DNA from: an uncultured Bacteroidota bacterium
Lineage (GTDB): Bacteria; Bacteroidota; Bacteroidia; Bacteroidales; GCA-2748055
Reading direction: 5' to 3'
Assembly: GCA_937129385.1 (NCBI GenBank)
Contig: CAKZNC010000102.1
Span: forward strand, 18,194-82,193
DNA length: 64,000 nt
Shown: positions 9,203 through 19,480 of the stretch, piece after piece
Position numbering within the stretch: the stretch's first letter is position 1
How the letters are laid out: the number at the start of each line of letters is the position of its first letter
The notes under the pieces: model-generated
The model's input: only the letters and a program-made list of their open reading frames with translations
What the model was told of the DNA's origin: nothing
Database searches by the model: none
Position numbers and translations under genes: made by a program

Positions 9203-10618
9203 ATGAAAACCAAACTTCACAGCCTTCTTTTAATCCTGCCACTCCTCTTGCAGGGATGTAATACTTCTCGGGATACAGCTAACGAAACTCCCAATATTAT
9301 CTACATTATGGCCGACGACCTTGGTTATGGAGATATCGGGGCCTTCGGGCAGAAGATTATTGAAACACCAGGGCTGGACCAGCTCGCAAGAGAGGGAATC
9401 ATATTTACCGACCATTACGCCGGCAATACAGTTTGTGCGCCCTCAAGGTGTTCACTGATGACCGGTAAACATCCTGGTCATGCAATTGTCAGAGGCAATA
9501 TGCAATATCCACCGTCGGGCCAGTTGCCCCTTCCAGAAGGCACTGTTACAGTTTCCTCTCTTTTAAGATCTGCCGGGTATACCACAGGTATGATCGGGAA
9601 ATGGGGTCTGGGAAATATTGGGAACAGTGGTGATCCAGCAAATTTTGGCTGGGATTTCTATTATGGCTATCTCGACCAGGTACTCGCACATAATTATTAT
9701 CCGGAATTCCTCTATAAAAACGGGGAGAAAGTGTACCTGGACAATGAAGTAAAATATCTTGCAGACACCTTCTGGCACAAAGGCCTTGGCAGTTACAGCA
9801 CGGTGCAGAACGACTATTCCCACGACCTCTTTACCGTGGAAGCGCTGAATTTTATAGAGAAGAACAAAGAAGGGCCTTTCTTCCTCTACCTTCCATATAC
9901 GATCCCGCACGACAACGGGGAGGCTCCTGCAGGGGAGAAACAGGAAGTGCCTGACCAGGGGATCTATTCCTCCAGGGATGACTGGGACAATGAATCCAGG
10001 GGTTATGCTGCAATGATCACATTGATGGATCATGACATAGGAAAGATTGTAGAGCTACTTAAAAGTCTGGAAATAGAAAAGAATACCCTGGTAATATTTA
10101 CCAGTGACAATGGGCCGATGCCTGACCAGGAATTTACCGAAAGATTTGACAGTAACGGTCCGCTTAAAGGAGGGAAACGTGATATGTACGAGGGAGGAAT
10201 CCGGATCCCCTTCGTGGCATGGTGGCCGGGTTCAATAGAAGCGGGCAGGAAATCTGACCATATAAGCGCATTCTGGGATTTTCTTCCCACTGCATGCGAA
10301 ATCGCCGGTATTGATAGTCCGCCAGAAACGGACGGAATCTCATATCTTCCTGAACTGCTTGGCAAAAGCCAGGAAAAACATGACTATTTATATTGGGAAT
10401 CACCCTTACAAGGATTCATGACCGCCGTAAGAGCAGGTAAATGGAAAGCTGTGCAACCCGGATTCAATAAGCCCTTGGAACTCTATAACCTGGAAACAGA
10501 TATCGGGGAAGATATCAACCTGGCATCTGAACGCAAGGATATTATGAAGAGGATGGCAAACATCATCCAGGAGGCCCATTCTCCATCTGAATATTTTCCG
10601 CGGCCAGACGAGGAATAA
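9203..10618 (+). CDS. Sulfatase (arylsulfatase-type), predicted lipoprotein
   Basis: Lipobox 'LLQGC'. 'NIIYIMADDLGYGDIGAFGQ' and 'CAPSRCSLMTGK' (Cys-type formylglycine motif). Confidence 0.92.
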   Translation: MKTKLHSLLLILPLLLQGCNTSRDTANETPNIIYIMADDLGYGDIGAFGQKIIETPGLDQLAREGIIFTDHYAGNTVCAPSRCSLMTGKHPGHAIVRGNMQYPPSGQLPLPEGTVTVSSLLRSAGYTTGMIGKWGLGNIGNSGDPANFGWDFYYGYLDQVLAHNYYPEFLYKNGEKVYLDNEVKYLADTFWHKGLGSYSTVQNDYSHDLFTVEALNFIEKNKEGPFFLYLPYTIPHDNGEAPAGEKQEVPDQGIYSSRDDWDNESRGYAAMITLMDHDIGKIVELLKSLEIEKNTLVIFTSDNGPMPDQEFTERFDSNGPLKGGKRDMYEGGIRIPFVAWWPGSIEAGRKSDHISAFWDFLPTACEIAGIDSPPETDGISYLPELLGKSQEKHDYLYWESPLQGFMTAVRAGKWKAVQPGFNKPLELYNLETDIGEDINLASERKDIMKRMANIIQEAHSPSEYFPRPDEE

Positions 10619-10621
10619 TGA

Positions 10622-11179
10622 TCAACTGGCGGCCAGCCTGGCCTCCTTCACGATCTCCATACCCCTGTGAATGGCCTGCTCATTGGCAGGAATAAGGTGG
10701 TGATGCCTTTCAGGAAGTGAGCTTTTGAGACCTTTGATCACATTTTCAACATCCACTACGGGGTTAATCTTCAGGTAAGCTCCCAGGACGATCATGTTGA
10801 AAGTTTTCGTTGAGGACATTTTTGCAGCCTCTGCTGCAGCTTCAATTTTAAAGACCCTGATGTCGTCACGCTCCGGATGCCGGGTAATACCATTGGGGTC
10901 ATACAATAAAAGTCCTCCCGGCTTTACTGCCTCTTCAAATTTATCAAGTGACTGCTGGTTCAGGATGATCGCAGTATCATAACTATGCAGTACTGGAGAA
11001 CTTACCCTTTCATCGCTAAGGATTACGGTGACGTTTGCTGTTCCACCCCTCATTTCGGGCCCGTATGATGGCATCCAGCTTACCTCCTGCTCCTGCATTA
11101 TTCCTGAATAGGCAAGGATCTTACCCATTGAAAGTACGCCCTGTCCGCCGAAACCAGCAATAATTATTTCTTCAGTCAT
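10622..11179 (-). CDS. 2-oxoacid:ferredoxin oxidoreductase gamma subunit (Vor/Kor-type)
   Basis: 'IIIAGFGGQGVLSMGKILAYSG' and 'SYGPEMRGGTANVTVILSD'. Confidence 0.9.
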   Translation of the reverse strand: MTEEIIIAGFGGQGVLSMGKILAYSGIMQEQEVSWMPSYGPEMRGGTANVTVILSDERVSSPVLHSYDTAIILNQQSLDKFEEAVKPGGLLLYDPNGITRHPERDDIRVFKIEAAAEAAKMSSTKTFNMIVLGAYLKINPVVDVENVIKGLKSSLPERHHHLIPANEQAIHRGMEIVKEARLAAS

Positions 11180-11206
11180 AATATTCGTTTTAGTCTGGGA
11201 TTCAAT

Positions 11207-12004
11207 TTAAACCAGGTCCTTCATCAGGTCTTTTACGATTTTACCATCAACCTTCATGTCGCCCAAAGGGTAAGATGGAAACATATGCTCCTCCATCCAT
11301 ACATTGGATTCATTGGGACTCATTTTCCAACCCGAATTACAGTTGGATACGATCTCAATAAAGGACATGCCCTTTTTCTCCCTCTGAACTTCGAACGCCT
11401 TGCGGATGGCCTTTTTGGTCTTCCTGACATTCCCTGGCTTATGGACTGCCTGGCGGGTTACAAAATTTGTTCCCGGAAGCTGCGCAACAAGTTCGGTGAT
11501 CTTCAATGGATGTCCCATCGACTGCAAATCACGACCATAGGGCGAGGTTGATGATTTCATCCCTTCCAGCGTAGTGGGAGCCATCTGGCCACCTGTCATA
11601 CCATAGATCCCGTTGTTGATAAAGATGATAGTAATGTCCTCACCCCTGTTACAGGCATGGATAGTTTCTGCTGTGCCAATGGCAGCAAGGTCGCCATCTC
11701 CCTGGTAAGTAAAAACAAATTTATCTGGCCATAGCCTTTTGATCCCGGTAGCAACTGCTGGTGCCCTGCCATGTGCTGCCTGGGACATGTCAATGTCCAT
11801 AAAGTCATATGCCAGAACAGAACAACCTACCGGCGCTATTCCGATGGTTTGCTCCTGTATTTCCATCTCTTCCACAACCTCCATGACCAGGTGATGCACG
11901 GTTCCGTGACCACAACCCGGACAATACGAGAGTGTTGCATCGGTCATAAGAGAGGTGCGTTGATGCACCAGGTTTTCCGGTTTGATTATCTCTTTGATAT
12001 CCAT
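11207..12004 (-). CDS. 2-oxoacid:ferredoxin oxidoreductase, thiamine-diphosphate beta subunit
   Basis: 'CPGCGHGTVHHLVMEV', 'GDGDLAAIGTAETIHACNRGEDITIIFINNGIYGMTGGQMAPT'. Confidence 0.92.
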   Translation of the reverse strand: MDIKEIIKPENLVHQRTSLMTDATLSYCPGCGHGTVHHLVMEVVEEMEIQEQTIGIAPVGCSVLAYDFMDIDMSQAAHGRAPAVATGIKRLWPDKFVFTYQGDGDLAAIGTAETIHACNRGEDITIIFINNGIYGMTGGQMAPTTLEGMKSSTSPYGRDLQSMGHPLKITELVAQLPGTNFVTRQAVHKPGNVRKTKKAIRKAFEVQREKKGMSFIEIVSNCNSGWKMSPNESNVWMEEHMFPSYPLGDMKVDGKIVKDLMKDLV

Positions 12005-13074
12005 TAGTATCCTCCCATTAATTTTTCATCAATTGCTTTTAAGACATCATCGGGTGAAAAGATCTTGCCACCCGGAGTCCCATAGTGATAGACCGGAACC
12101 CTGCCGTTAACTGCCAGCATGACATCTTCCACCATCTGACCCGTATTAAGTTCTACGGAAAGGATGCCCTTTACCTGCCTGGCCAACTTTGAGATGATTG
12201 CATCAGGAAATGGAAAAAGGGTAATGGGTCGCAGGAGTCCCAGCTTCTTGCCCCGGCTTCTTGCCTCATCTACTGCTTTCTGACAAATCCGTGAGCTTGA
12301 TCCATAGGCCACAAGCAAAAACTCAGCATCTTCACAATCAAATGTTTCATACATCACATCGTCCGACATGCTGTCGTACTTTTCCTTCAGTCTCATATTA
12401 TGCTGGTACTGTTTATCTGGATCCAGGTTCAGAGAGGTGATGATATTCCGTTCCCGGTCTTTCGTCTTTCCTGTGATCACCCAGCTCTGGTCAAATTCCT
12501 TCACCCGCTCCTTCTGATCGGGCAATTCTACCTTCTCCATCATCTGGCCGATCAAACCATCAGAAAGGATCATCACCGGATTCCTGTATTTAAATGCCAG
12601 CTCCATTCCTTTGTCCACAAAATCTGCCATTTCCTGCACCGAAGCGGGTGCCAGCACTACCAACCTGTAATCGCCATGTCCGCCACCTTTGGTGGCCTGG
12701 AAATAATCGGCCTGGGAAGGCTGTATTGTTCCGAGCCCAGGTCCACCTCTTACAACATTCAGTATAAGGCATGGCAGTTCGGCTCCGGCAATGTAGCTGA
12801 TCCCTTCCATTTTCAGACTGATACCCGGACTGGAGGAGGAGGTCATCACCTTTTTCCCCGTTCCTGCAGCTCCATATACCATATTGATTGCAGCAATCTC
12901 ACTTTCTGCCTGGAGTACGACCATTCCGGTACGTTCCTCGGGTTTTTGCAGCATCAGGTATTCCAGCACTTCAGACTGGGGTGTGATCGGATATCCGAAA
13001 TATGCATCCACACCTGCTCGAATAGCAGCCTCCGCAACCGCTTCATTGCCTTTCATTAATCGAAGTTCTCCCAT
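12004..13074 (-). CDS. vorB: 2-oxoacid:ferredoxin oxidoreductase alpha subunit (VorB-like, 3-methyl-2-oxobutanoate type)
   Basis: 'AAIRAGVDAYFGYPITPQSEVLEYL', 'SSSSPGISLKMEGISYIAGAELPCLILNVVRGGPGLGTIQPSQADYFQATKGGGHGDY'. Confidence 0.88.
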   Translation of the reverse strand: MGELRLMKGNEAVAEAAIRAGVDAYFGYPITPQSEVLEYLMLQKPEERTGMVVLQAESEIAAINMVYGAAGTGKKVMTSSSSPGISLKMEGISYIAGAELPCLILNVVRGGPGLGTIQPSQADYFQATKGGGHGDYRLVVLAPASVQEMADFVDKGMELAFKYRNPVMILSDGLIGQMMEKVELPDQKERVKEFDQSWVITGKTKDRERNIITSLNLDPDKQYQHNMRLKEKYDSMSDDVMYETFDCEDAEFLLVAYGSSSRICQKAVDEARSRGKKLGLLRPITLFPFPDAIISKLARQVKGILSVELNTGQMVEDVMLAVNGRVPVYHYGTPGGKIFSPDDVLKAIDEKLMGGY

Positions 13075-13087
13075 ATCTGTGTGTTTT

Positions 13088-13312
13088 TTAAGCTTTTACC
13101 CTGTATACAGTTATCACACCATCCGGACAAACAATTGAACAATTCGCACACCCCGTGCAAGTCTCCGGTTTTTCCATGTAAGCATAATGATATCCCTTCC
13201 CATTCACCTCGCTGGCCATTGCAATGGTATCGGCCGGACAGTTCACCATGCAGACTTCGCAACCTTTGCAGCGTTCATTGTCAACAACGATTGCTCCTCT
13301 CATTTTTCCCAT
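13088..13312 (-). CDS. 4Fe-4S dicluster ferredoxin subunit of the 2-oxoacid:ferredoxin oxidoreductase
   Basis: 'CKGCEVCMVNCP' and 'CTGCANCSIVCPDGVI', first gene of the vor block. Confidence 0.9.
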   Translation of the reverse strand: MGKMRGAIVVDNERCKGCEVCMVNCPADTIAMASEVNGKGYHYAYMEKPETCTGCANCSIVCPDGVITVYRVKA

Positions 13313-13500
13313 AATTCAGGTATATTAAATTTTTCAGTCTCAATATATAATGTCCCGTTCCCTTGTTCTTAAGCTCAATATTCAGTACCTCTCAAAACCA
13401 CATCGACAAAGTATGGAGTTCCCGGCGATATTAAAAAAAAGTTATCCCCGTATGAATTCTTTTGTCCCAAATCCCCCCTATTTAGAAGGATTATTTATAG

Positions 13501-14817
13501 TCATGCAGGATGATCTTCAGAAAAACACTTTAACCTGTATTCCAGGTCATCAAACTGTTCTCTCCTCACTTGTGACACGCATGCGCGAACCCCTTCAGGA
13601 TAGGCGCTGCCCGTAATGTTCAGTGCAATCGCACTGATCCCGTAATACAGCATCTCCTCCACCAACTGTGTACCGTCAAATCCAGGGTAGGCAAGTGTAA
13701 AATAAAATCCGTCTGCAATCGGTTCATCAATGTCCGTTTCATAGACAATCCGAAATCCGTACCTGGTGAAAAGCTCCTTCATGATCCTGGCTTTTTTGCC
13801 ATATTCACTGACCACCTCGATAAAATTATATTCACCGTCATTGGCAGCCTTTAACATCGCCGCAAGCGCATACTGCGGCGTGTGGGCGGCTCCGGCAGAT
13901 AAGGCATATAAAGCCCCGTAGATCATTGCATGGCTGAACTTATCTGAATTGTAATATCTTTTCAAATCCGGAAATCTCCTGTTGTACAGTTCTGACGAAA
14001 CAACCATCATTCCGATCCTTTGCCCTGCATAACTGAATGCCTTTGAACTTGAGATCAGCATCAGCCAGTTGTCGGTATACCTCGCAGCTGTCGCCTGGTA
14101 AGGTGGCTTCCCTGGGGTTGACATATCTTTTCTGAAATCCATCCCGAAATAGGCGAGGTCTTCGATGACCGTTACATCATATTTCCTGGATATCTTGCCA
14201 ATGATCTCCAGTTCCTGCTCTGTGAGACAAATCCATGAAGGGTTGTTCGGATTTGAATACAATAGCGAGGAGTATCTGCCCATGTTGATCTCCTCCTCAA
14301 GTTTTGCTTCAAGCTTGTCACCCCTGTAATCGTAAAGGTCAAATGAACCAAATGAATGTCCCAGCACCAGGCATTGCTGTTTCTGAACCGGGAATCCAGG
14401 ATCAAGGAATAGTGTTCCTGTCCTGTAATGATCCGAACGGTTGACCACCATGAAAGAGGCCATGCCTCCCATCATCGATCCCACGGTAGGGATGCAACAT
14501 TCTGGCGGTACATCAATATCCATGAACAGTTTCACGAACCTTGAGACCTCATTTTTCAATGTAGGAATCCCTTCAATATTCGGATATCTGGAGGCCACAC
14601 CAGATTTGAGGGCTTTTATCTCGGCTTCTACACCCACTTCAGCAGGCTCAAGTCCGGGAACTCCCATCTCCATCCTGATGAATTCATTTCCGGTCTCCTC
14701 CTGTATATCATTGACTATTTTTACAATCTCTCGGATCGTTCCGCGACCGACCGGGTGAATGCCAAAATCATTGATGACTTTGCTGACAATATCAGAATTA
14801 ATTGGGGTCTTCCTCAT
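13501..14817 (-). CDS. PLP-dependent class I/II aminotransferase
   Basis: 'SNPNNPSWICLTEQELEIIGKISRKYDVTVIEDLAYFGMDF' and 'SSSKAFSYAGQRIGMMV' (PLP-lysine region). Confidence 0.88.
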   Translation of the reverse strand: MRKTPINSDIVSKVINDFGIHPVGRGTIREIVKIVNDIQEETGNEFIRMEMGVPGLEPAEVGVEAEIKALKSGVASRYPNIEGIPTLKNEVSRFVKLFMDIDVPPECCIPTVGSMMGGMASFMVVNRSDHYRTGTLFLDPGFPVQKQQCLVLGHSFGSFDLYDYRGDKLEAKLEEEINMGRYSSLLYSNPNNPSWICLTEQELEIIGKISRKYDVTVIEDLAYFGMDFRKDMSTPGKPPYQATAARYTDNWLMLISSSKAFSYAGQRIGMMVVSSELYNRRFPDLKRYYNSDKFSHAMIYGALYALSAGAAHTPQYALAAMLKAANDGEYNFIEVVSEYGKKARIMKELFTRYGFRIVYETDIDEPIADGFYFTLAYPGFDGTQLVEEMLYYGISAIALNITGSAYPEGVRACVSQVRREQFDDLEYRLKCFSEDHPA

Positions 14818-14933
14818 TCCTTCTTTTTTGCACCGTGAAAATAAAAATTGATAACAAAACCAGGGGTGCCGTTTAACATATTACCTATGTGTTCTTGAAC
14901 TTATCATCCCTCAGAATAATCAATATCACCTGT

Positions 14934-16997
14934 TTATGAGTCCAGGCCGACTCTGACCCTTGCATCAACAACTGTCAAACCATCCTTTCCTGCGATCAGG
15001 GGATTCATATCCAGTTCTCTGATCTCAGGTGTATACCTGAGAACTGTGGAGAGCCTGACAATGATTTCAGCAAACTTTTCTGTATCTACACCTTGCTGCC
15101 CCCTGGTTCCTTTAAGTAATTCGTATGACCGCAACTTTTCAATCATGCTATTTGCTTCCGGAAAGGTCAATGGAGCGAGGCCGGAACTGATATCCTTCAG
15201 GGTCTCAACGAAGATTCCACCCAGACCACACATGACCACATGTCCGTATTTCTCCTCATACACAGCCCCGATAAACAATTCAGTTCCACTAAGCATCGGT
15301 TGTAGAAGCACACCCTCAAATCCTTCAATATGTCTCATCTCATCAAAGGCTCTCTCCACCTCGACCAGGCTTTCCAGCCCAAGCACCACCCCACCTACAT
15401 CAGTCTTGTGAAGCGGTCCGACCACCTTCATCACGAGGGGATACCCCAGATCGTCTGCTATCTTTTCGAGTGCATCCGGATCATTTACAACAGCTTCTTT
15501 GACAGCAGGGATTCCCGCATGTAGAAACAGCTCCTTCACATCTGCGGGAGTCATGTATCCATCACCAGACCGGTCAATCAATGTCCGAATGGATTTAATG
15601 TCAATTCCGTCCATGAAAATGCTCTCCCCGGCCGGCTTCGGAGTCTGGCTGATATTTACCAGTGCCCTGCCAAGAATGACTTCATCGGAAAAATTCAGGT
15701 GGCCATAGGACAAAAATTGCTCAATTTCAGAAGCCGCCGTTGTTACAGAAGGTAACACGGGATAAACAGGTTTCCTGCTCTTGCACATATGCTTATGAAC
15801 CTCCTCATATACATCATATACAGGTGCCAGGCCGGGAGTTCCAAAAATCAGGATCACCCCGTCAATCTTTTCAAACCTGTTTTCACAGTATTCCAGGCTG
15901 AGCCGGACATGTTCAGCTGTACCGGTGGCAAGAATATCGATGGGGTTTGCCACGGATGAACCCGGGAAGAGATTTTCAAGCAGATCGTCAGCATCTTCCC
16001 CCGAAAGTTTTGGGACATCCAGCTGGCCCTCGGCCAGCGCATCGGTGAGCATTACCGCTGGTCCGCCTGCATGGGTGATGATAGCATAATTTTTTTCCGG
16101 CAACTCCGGGTAGAGAAGGATGCCGGCCACCGTTGCCAGCTCTTCCCTTCCAAAGCACCTGATGATTCCTGCCTTCCTGAACAGAGCATCCACAGCCTGG
16201 TCGGAACTTGCCATGGCGCCAGTATGCGATGAAGCAGCCCGTGATCCTGCTTCTGAAGTCCCCGCTTTAATGGCTGCAATCCTGCAACCCTTCCTGATCA
16301 GGCTGGAGGCATGTTTCAGCAACTTATCGGGATTCCCAATGGATTCAAAATAGAGGATCTTTACCCTGGAGCTGATGCCATCCTCATAGGTATTGTCCAT
16401 ATATTCAAGGACATCCTCTACGCCGTTCTGTGCTGAATTACCAACTGAAAAAACACTGTTGAATTTCAATCCCTTCTGCAATCCCGCTTCCATGATAAAC
16501 ACCGCAGTGGCACCACTTCCTGAAATAAAATCACATCCTGCCCTGTCCAGCTTTGGTATAGGAAGGGTGAATACCCCCTGGTATCCCGGGGTCATCACAC
16601 CAATACAATTAGGTCCGATCAGGGAGGCTTCATAGCTGTTACATATCTCCGTAATCCTTCTTTCGATATCTGCCCCCTCCTGGTCTTCCTCACTGAAACC
16701 TGCAGAAATGATCACAAAAGCCCTGGTAGATTTCTTTGATGCCAGGTAATCAACTGTCTCAACACAGAACTTCGCTGGAATCGCCAGGATTGCCATTTCT
16801 GAATCGGGTAATTCAGATAACTCCCTGAAGCAACTGTCATCCTGGATCTTGTCCTCCTTAGGATTCATTGGATAAAGTTTACCCGTGAATGTCCCGGATT
16901 TGAGGTTATGGTAGATCTTGCCCCCTGGTTTGGAAATGTTATTGGAAGCACCAACAATCGCAATGCTCTTCGGATCAATAAGTTGACGTGTAATCAT
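14934..16997 (-). CDS. ADP-forming acyl-CoA (acetate-CoA) synthetase, fused alpha-beta
   Basis: N-terminal CoA-binding 'PKSIAIVGASNNISKPGGKIYHNL', 'GPNCIGVMTPGY', 'SSHTGAMASSDQAVDALFRKAG'; C-terminal ATP-grasp 'YPLVMKVVGPLHKTDVGGVVLGL'. Confidence 0.92.
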   Translation of the reverse strand: MITRQLIDPKSIAIVGASNNISKPGGKIYHNLKSGTFTGKLYPMNPKEDKIQDDSCFRELSELPDSEMAILAIPAKFCVETVDYLASKKSTRAFVIISAGFSEEDQEGADIERRITEICNSYEASLIGPNCIGVMTPGYQGVFTLPIPKLDRAGCDFISGSGATAVFIMEAGLQKGLKFNSVFSVGNSAQNGVEDVLEYMDNTYEDGISSRVKILYFESIGNPDKLLKHASSLIRKGCRIAAIKAGTSEAGSRAASSHTGAMASSDQAVDALFRKAGIIRCFGREELATVAGILLYPELPEKNYAIITHAGGPAVMLTDALAEGQLDVPKLSGEDADDLLENLFPGSSVANPIDILATGTAEHVRLSLEYCENRFEKIDGVILIFGTPGLAPVYDVYEEVHKHMCKSRKPVYPVLPSVTTAASEIEQFLSYGHLNFSDEVILGRALVNISQTPKPAGESIFMDGIDIKSIRTLIDRSGDGYMTPADVKELFLHAGIPAVKEAVVNDPDALEKIADDLGYPLVMKVVGPLHKTDVGGVVLGLESLVEVERAFDEMRHIEGFEGVLLQPMLSGTELFIGAVYEEKYGHVVMCGLGGIFVETLKDISSGLAPLTFPEANSMIEKLRSYELLKGTRGQQGVDTEKFAEIIVRLSTVLRYTPEIRELDMNPLIAGKDGLTVVDARVRVGLDS

Positions 16998-17322
16998 CTG
17001 GTGTGTTTTAGGCCTTCCAAAGATAAAAAAGGCACGCGTTACATCTGAATGTATCCCCGTGTCTTAAAACATAACTCTTTCCAAATTTTCCACCTTACAG
17101 GGCAAATCTGCACCTAAACAGAAATAGAAAGATCAGTTTTTCGAAAAAAAAACAGAAAAGGAATGTGAAACAGGTCTGGAAGTGTATTGAAAATAGTGAC
17201 CAGCTGAAACAGATATAATTATTATTAATTTGAGCCGACACCAGTCTTATGGGTGGTCATTATATCGCATTATATTGATCATGAGTGGATTGGAATGAGT
17301 GGAGATGATTTGAAATCGGGCA

Positions 17323-17382
17323 AAAAAATAAGGCAGACTGCTACTCTCCCTAAAACCCTCAAAAAGATTCGCAGTCTGCCTT
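17323..17382 (-). terminator. Putative intrinsic terminator for the minus-strand rex/DUF4139/TM1266-like genes
   Basis: Perfect 12-bp inverted repeat AAGGCAGACTGC (17330-17341) / GCAGTCTGCCTT (17371-17382). On the minus strand it is followed by TTATTTTTTT. The 29-nt loop is long. Confidence 0.6.
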
Positions 17383-17481
17383 GCACCCCAACAATTACTT
17401 TCACAAATTAAACCCCCAAACGTTAAAATTGTTGTTAACGGAAGTCATTTTAACAAAAAAATGAGGTTCTTTTAACATTTG

Positions 17482-17724
17482 TCAGTTTGCAAGGACAGAT
17501 CTTACCCTGATTCCATCAAGTCTGCCGAGTTTTCCGGTCAATGATCCAATTTCATCTGTTGTTCCTTCGAGTACCAGCGAGACGATATTGACCTGTTTTT
17601 CGCGAAGCGGTATGCCCTGCCTCCCGAGGATCAGGTCGGAATGGGAGGAAATGATCCTGTTCAACCGTTCGACCTGGCCAGAGGATTCGATAAGAATGAT
17701 CACTGTTCCTATTCTTTTTTCCAT
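17482..17724 (-). CDS. TM1266-family 'iron-only hydrogenase system regulator' (ACT/NikR-C-like fold)
   Basis: 'MEKRIGTVIILIESSGQVERLNRIISSHSDLILGRQGIPLREKQVNIVSLVLEGTTDEIGSLTGKLGRLDGIRVRSV' matches the family pattern. Start taken at the internal Met. Confidence 0.75.
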   Translation of the reverse strand: MEKRIGTVIILIESSGQVERLNRIISSHSDLILGRQGIPLREKQVNIVSLVLEGTTDEIGSLTGKLGRLDGIRVRSVLAN

Positions 17725-17742
17725 AGATATTGAAAACAAAAG

Positions 17743-19371
17743 TCAAATTCCAATCACCTTGTCCTTTGGATACTTGATTGAATACTTAAACGGGAGGGTT
17801 ACTGTTTCACCTGGGTCAATGTTCAGCCGCCAGGTGACTTTCCCGGTTTGTTCATCCAGCTCACCCTCTCCTATCTCCTCCATATCAACGGTGATTTGAC
17901 TATCTGATGATAGTGGAATCTGATCTTCGACAACCAGCTCGGCGATACTGGATTTCGTGTTTCTCACTACGATCTCAAAGCCAAATGTTTTTCTTACGCT
18001 GTTCCCGATGGTCCTGGCACGCGTAAAATCTTTCACCACCTTCCGGTCAACGATGATCCCTTTGTCCTCTCCAAGTGACAGACGGAGGGAATCCAATGTC
18101 ATGTTGGTCGTCAAATAGGTCTCCCCAATAAACATCTTCTCATAATAGATATTAGCAGTTCCATCTACAAGTTCATAGCCCTCCCAATCTGTCATTGTGG
18201 CCATCAGATAGGCTGCTTTCTCCTTTTTCGGAACTGACTGGAAATGATAGGAAGCATCAAGCTCCTCGCTACCCAGTGAGAAAGCATTGTCTTTTCCATC
18301 ACTCCGGATGGTTGCTTTCGTTTGAACTTCAAATTCAAGAATGGAGTTATTTCTACCTGTTTCTACCGCCACAAATCCATCATAACCAACTTCGACGACC
18401 TCACTCAATGCCATTGTTTCAGAAGCTGCAGCCTCAGATTTGTCAACTACAGATTTTGACCTGGATCGTGTCATGCCGCTTGGTTTGATCTCCCGATTCT
18501 GCGGATAGACAAATTGAACGAACCAGGGCTGAAGTTCCGGGACCGTTTGTTGCTCCATGGGATTCCCCGTGGAAAATCTTAATTTCACATCTTCCCAGTC
18601 CTGACCAGTTTGCTGACTTACAGAGGCTTTCCTTATCACGTTCACCGGACCCCCGACCTCATCAATTCGAATATCATAATTGGCCGCCCAGCCAGCCTGC
18701 GGAACTATATAGTCCAGAAAAATCCTGCAACTTCCCGCCTTTTCCATCTCAACTGTTACCTCTACCTTGCTTGTGGGCTGATTTCTTTGATAGTTCAATT
18801 CATTCAGCTGCGCCTGTATTTTATTGTTCTGCTCCTGCACATTTTTAATCTCCCTTCTCTTCAATAGAATTTGTTTCTCTATTTCCAGCAGCCTCGATCG
18901 ATAAAACACTGCTCCCTCCCTAATCTGTGAAACCGCAACCCCGTTATCTGAACCTCCCAACTTCATGTTGGCAGCCAAGAGTGCTTTCTCCTGCTCATAT
19001 ACCTGAATCTCAACATTCAGATCTTCTGTCTTTCTTCTGTTTTTATCCAGTTCTTCCTGGAGCTGGGTGATCTTCACAGAACTCTCCTGCTGGTTGATGT
19101 AATCGGTACTTTTGACCACATTCAGAATCTTCGCTGTGCCTGTTATTCCAACGCGCAGACTGTTTACCTGCAGGGATCTCTCAAGTCCCTCAAGCGTAAG
19201 CAGATGCTGTCCCGTTGTGAGTGTAACATCTTCTGATGCCCTCGTTACCTGGGCTCCCTGGTAAAAAACGGTAACTTCCCGGATTACAGATGATAGGACT
19301 TTGTCTTGTGCAGGCAATATTGTATGTGCTGCAATCACAAGCACACATACCGGCAGGATTCTCTTTTTCAT
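17743..19371 (-). CDS. DUF4139 / mucoidy-inhibitor A family protein
   Basis: Signal peptide; 'EVTVFYQGAQVTRASEDVTLTTGQHLLTLEGL', coiled coil, 'YIVPQAGWAANYDIRI', C-terminal 'DPGETVTLPFKYSIKYPKDKVI'. Confidence 0.85.
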   Translation of the reverse strand: MKKRILPVCVLVIAAHTILPAQDKVLSSVIREVTVFYQGAQVTRASEDVTLTTGQHLLTLEGLERSLQVNSLRVGITGTAKILNVVKSTDYINQQESSVKITQLQEELDKNRRKTEDLNVEIQVYEQEKALLAANMKLGGSDNGVAVSQIREGAVFYRSRLLEIEKQILLKRREIKNVQEQNNKIQAQLNELNYQRNQPTSKVEVTVEMEKAGSCRIFLDYIVPQAGWAANYDIRIDEVGGPVNVIRKASVSQQTGQDWEDVKLRFSTGNPMEQQTVPELQPWFVQFVYPQNREIKPSGMTRSRSKSVVDKSEAAASETMALSEVVEVGYDGFVAVETGRNNSILEFEVQTKATIRSDGKDNAFSLGSEELDASYHFQSVPKKEKAAYLMATMTDWEGYELVDGTANIYYEKMFIGETYLTTNMTLDSLRLSLGEDKGIIVDRKVVKDFTRARTIGNSVRKTFGFEIVVRNTKSSIAELVVEDQIPLSSDSQITVDMEEIGEGELDEQTGKVTWRLNIDPGETVTLPFKYSIKYPKDKVIGI

Positions 19372-19480
19372 TGTATTGAGATTTCATTAGGAATGGAAGA
19401 TACAAAAAAAGGACCAATACCCCTCACATAGCACTGAACAGTACATAGATGTATTGATCATCTCTTTTCAATCAAGAGCA

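Noticed and set aside
9203-10618. Sulfatase as part of a polysaccharide-utilisation locus
   Set aside because: No SusC/SusD pair, glycoside hydrolase or anSME in the window; treated as a stand-alone lipoprotein sulfatase.
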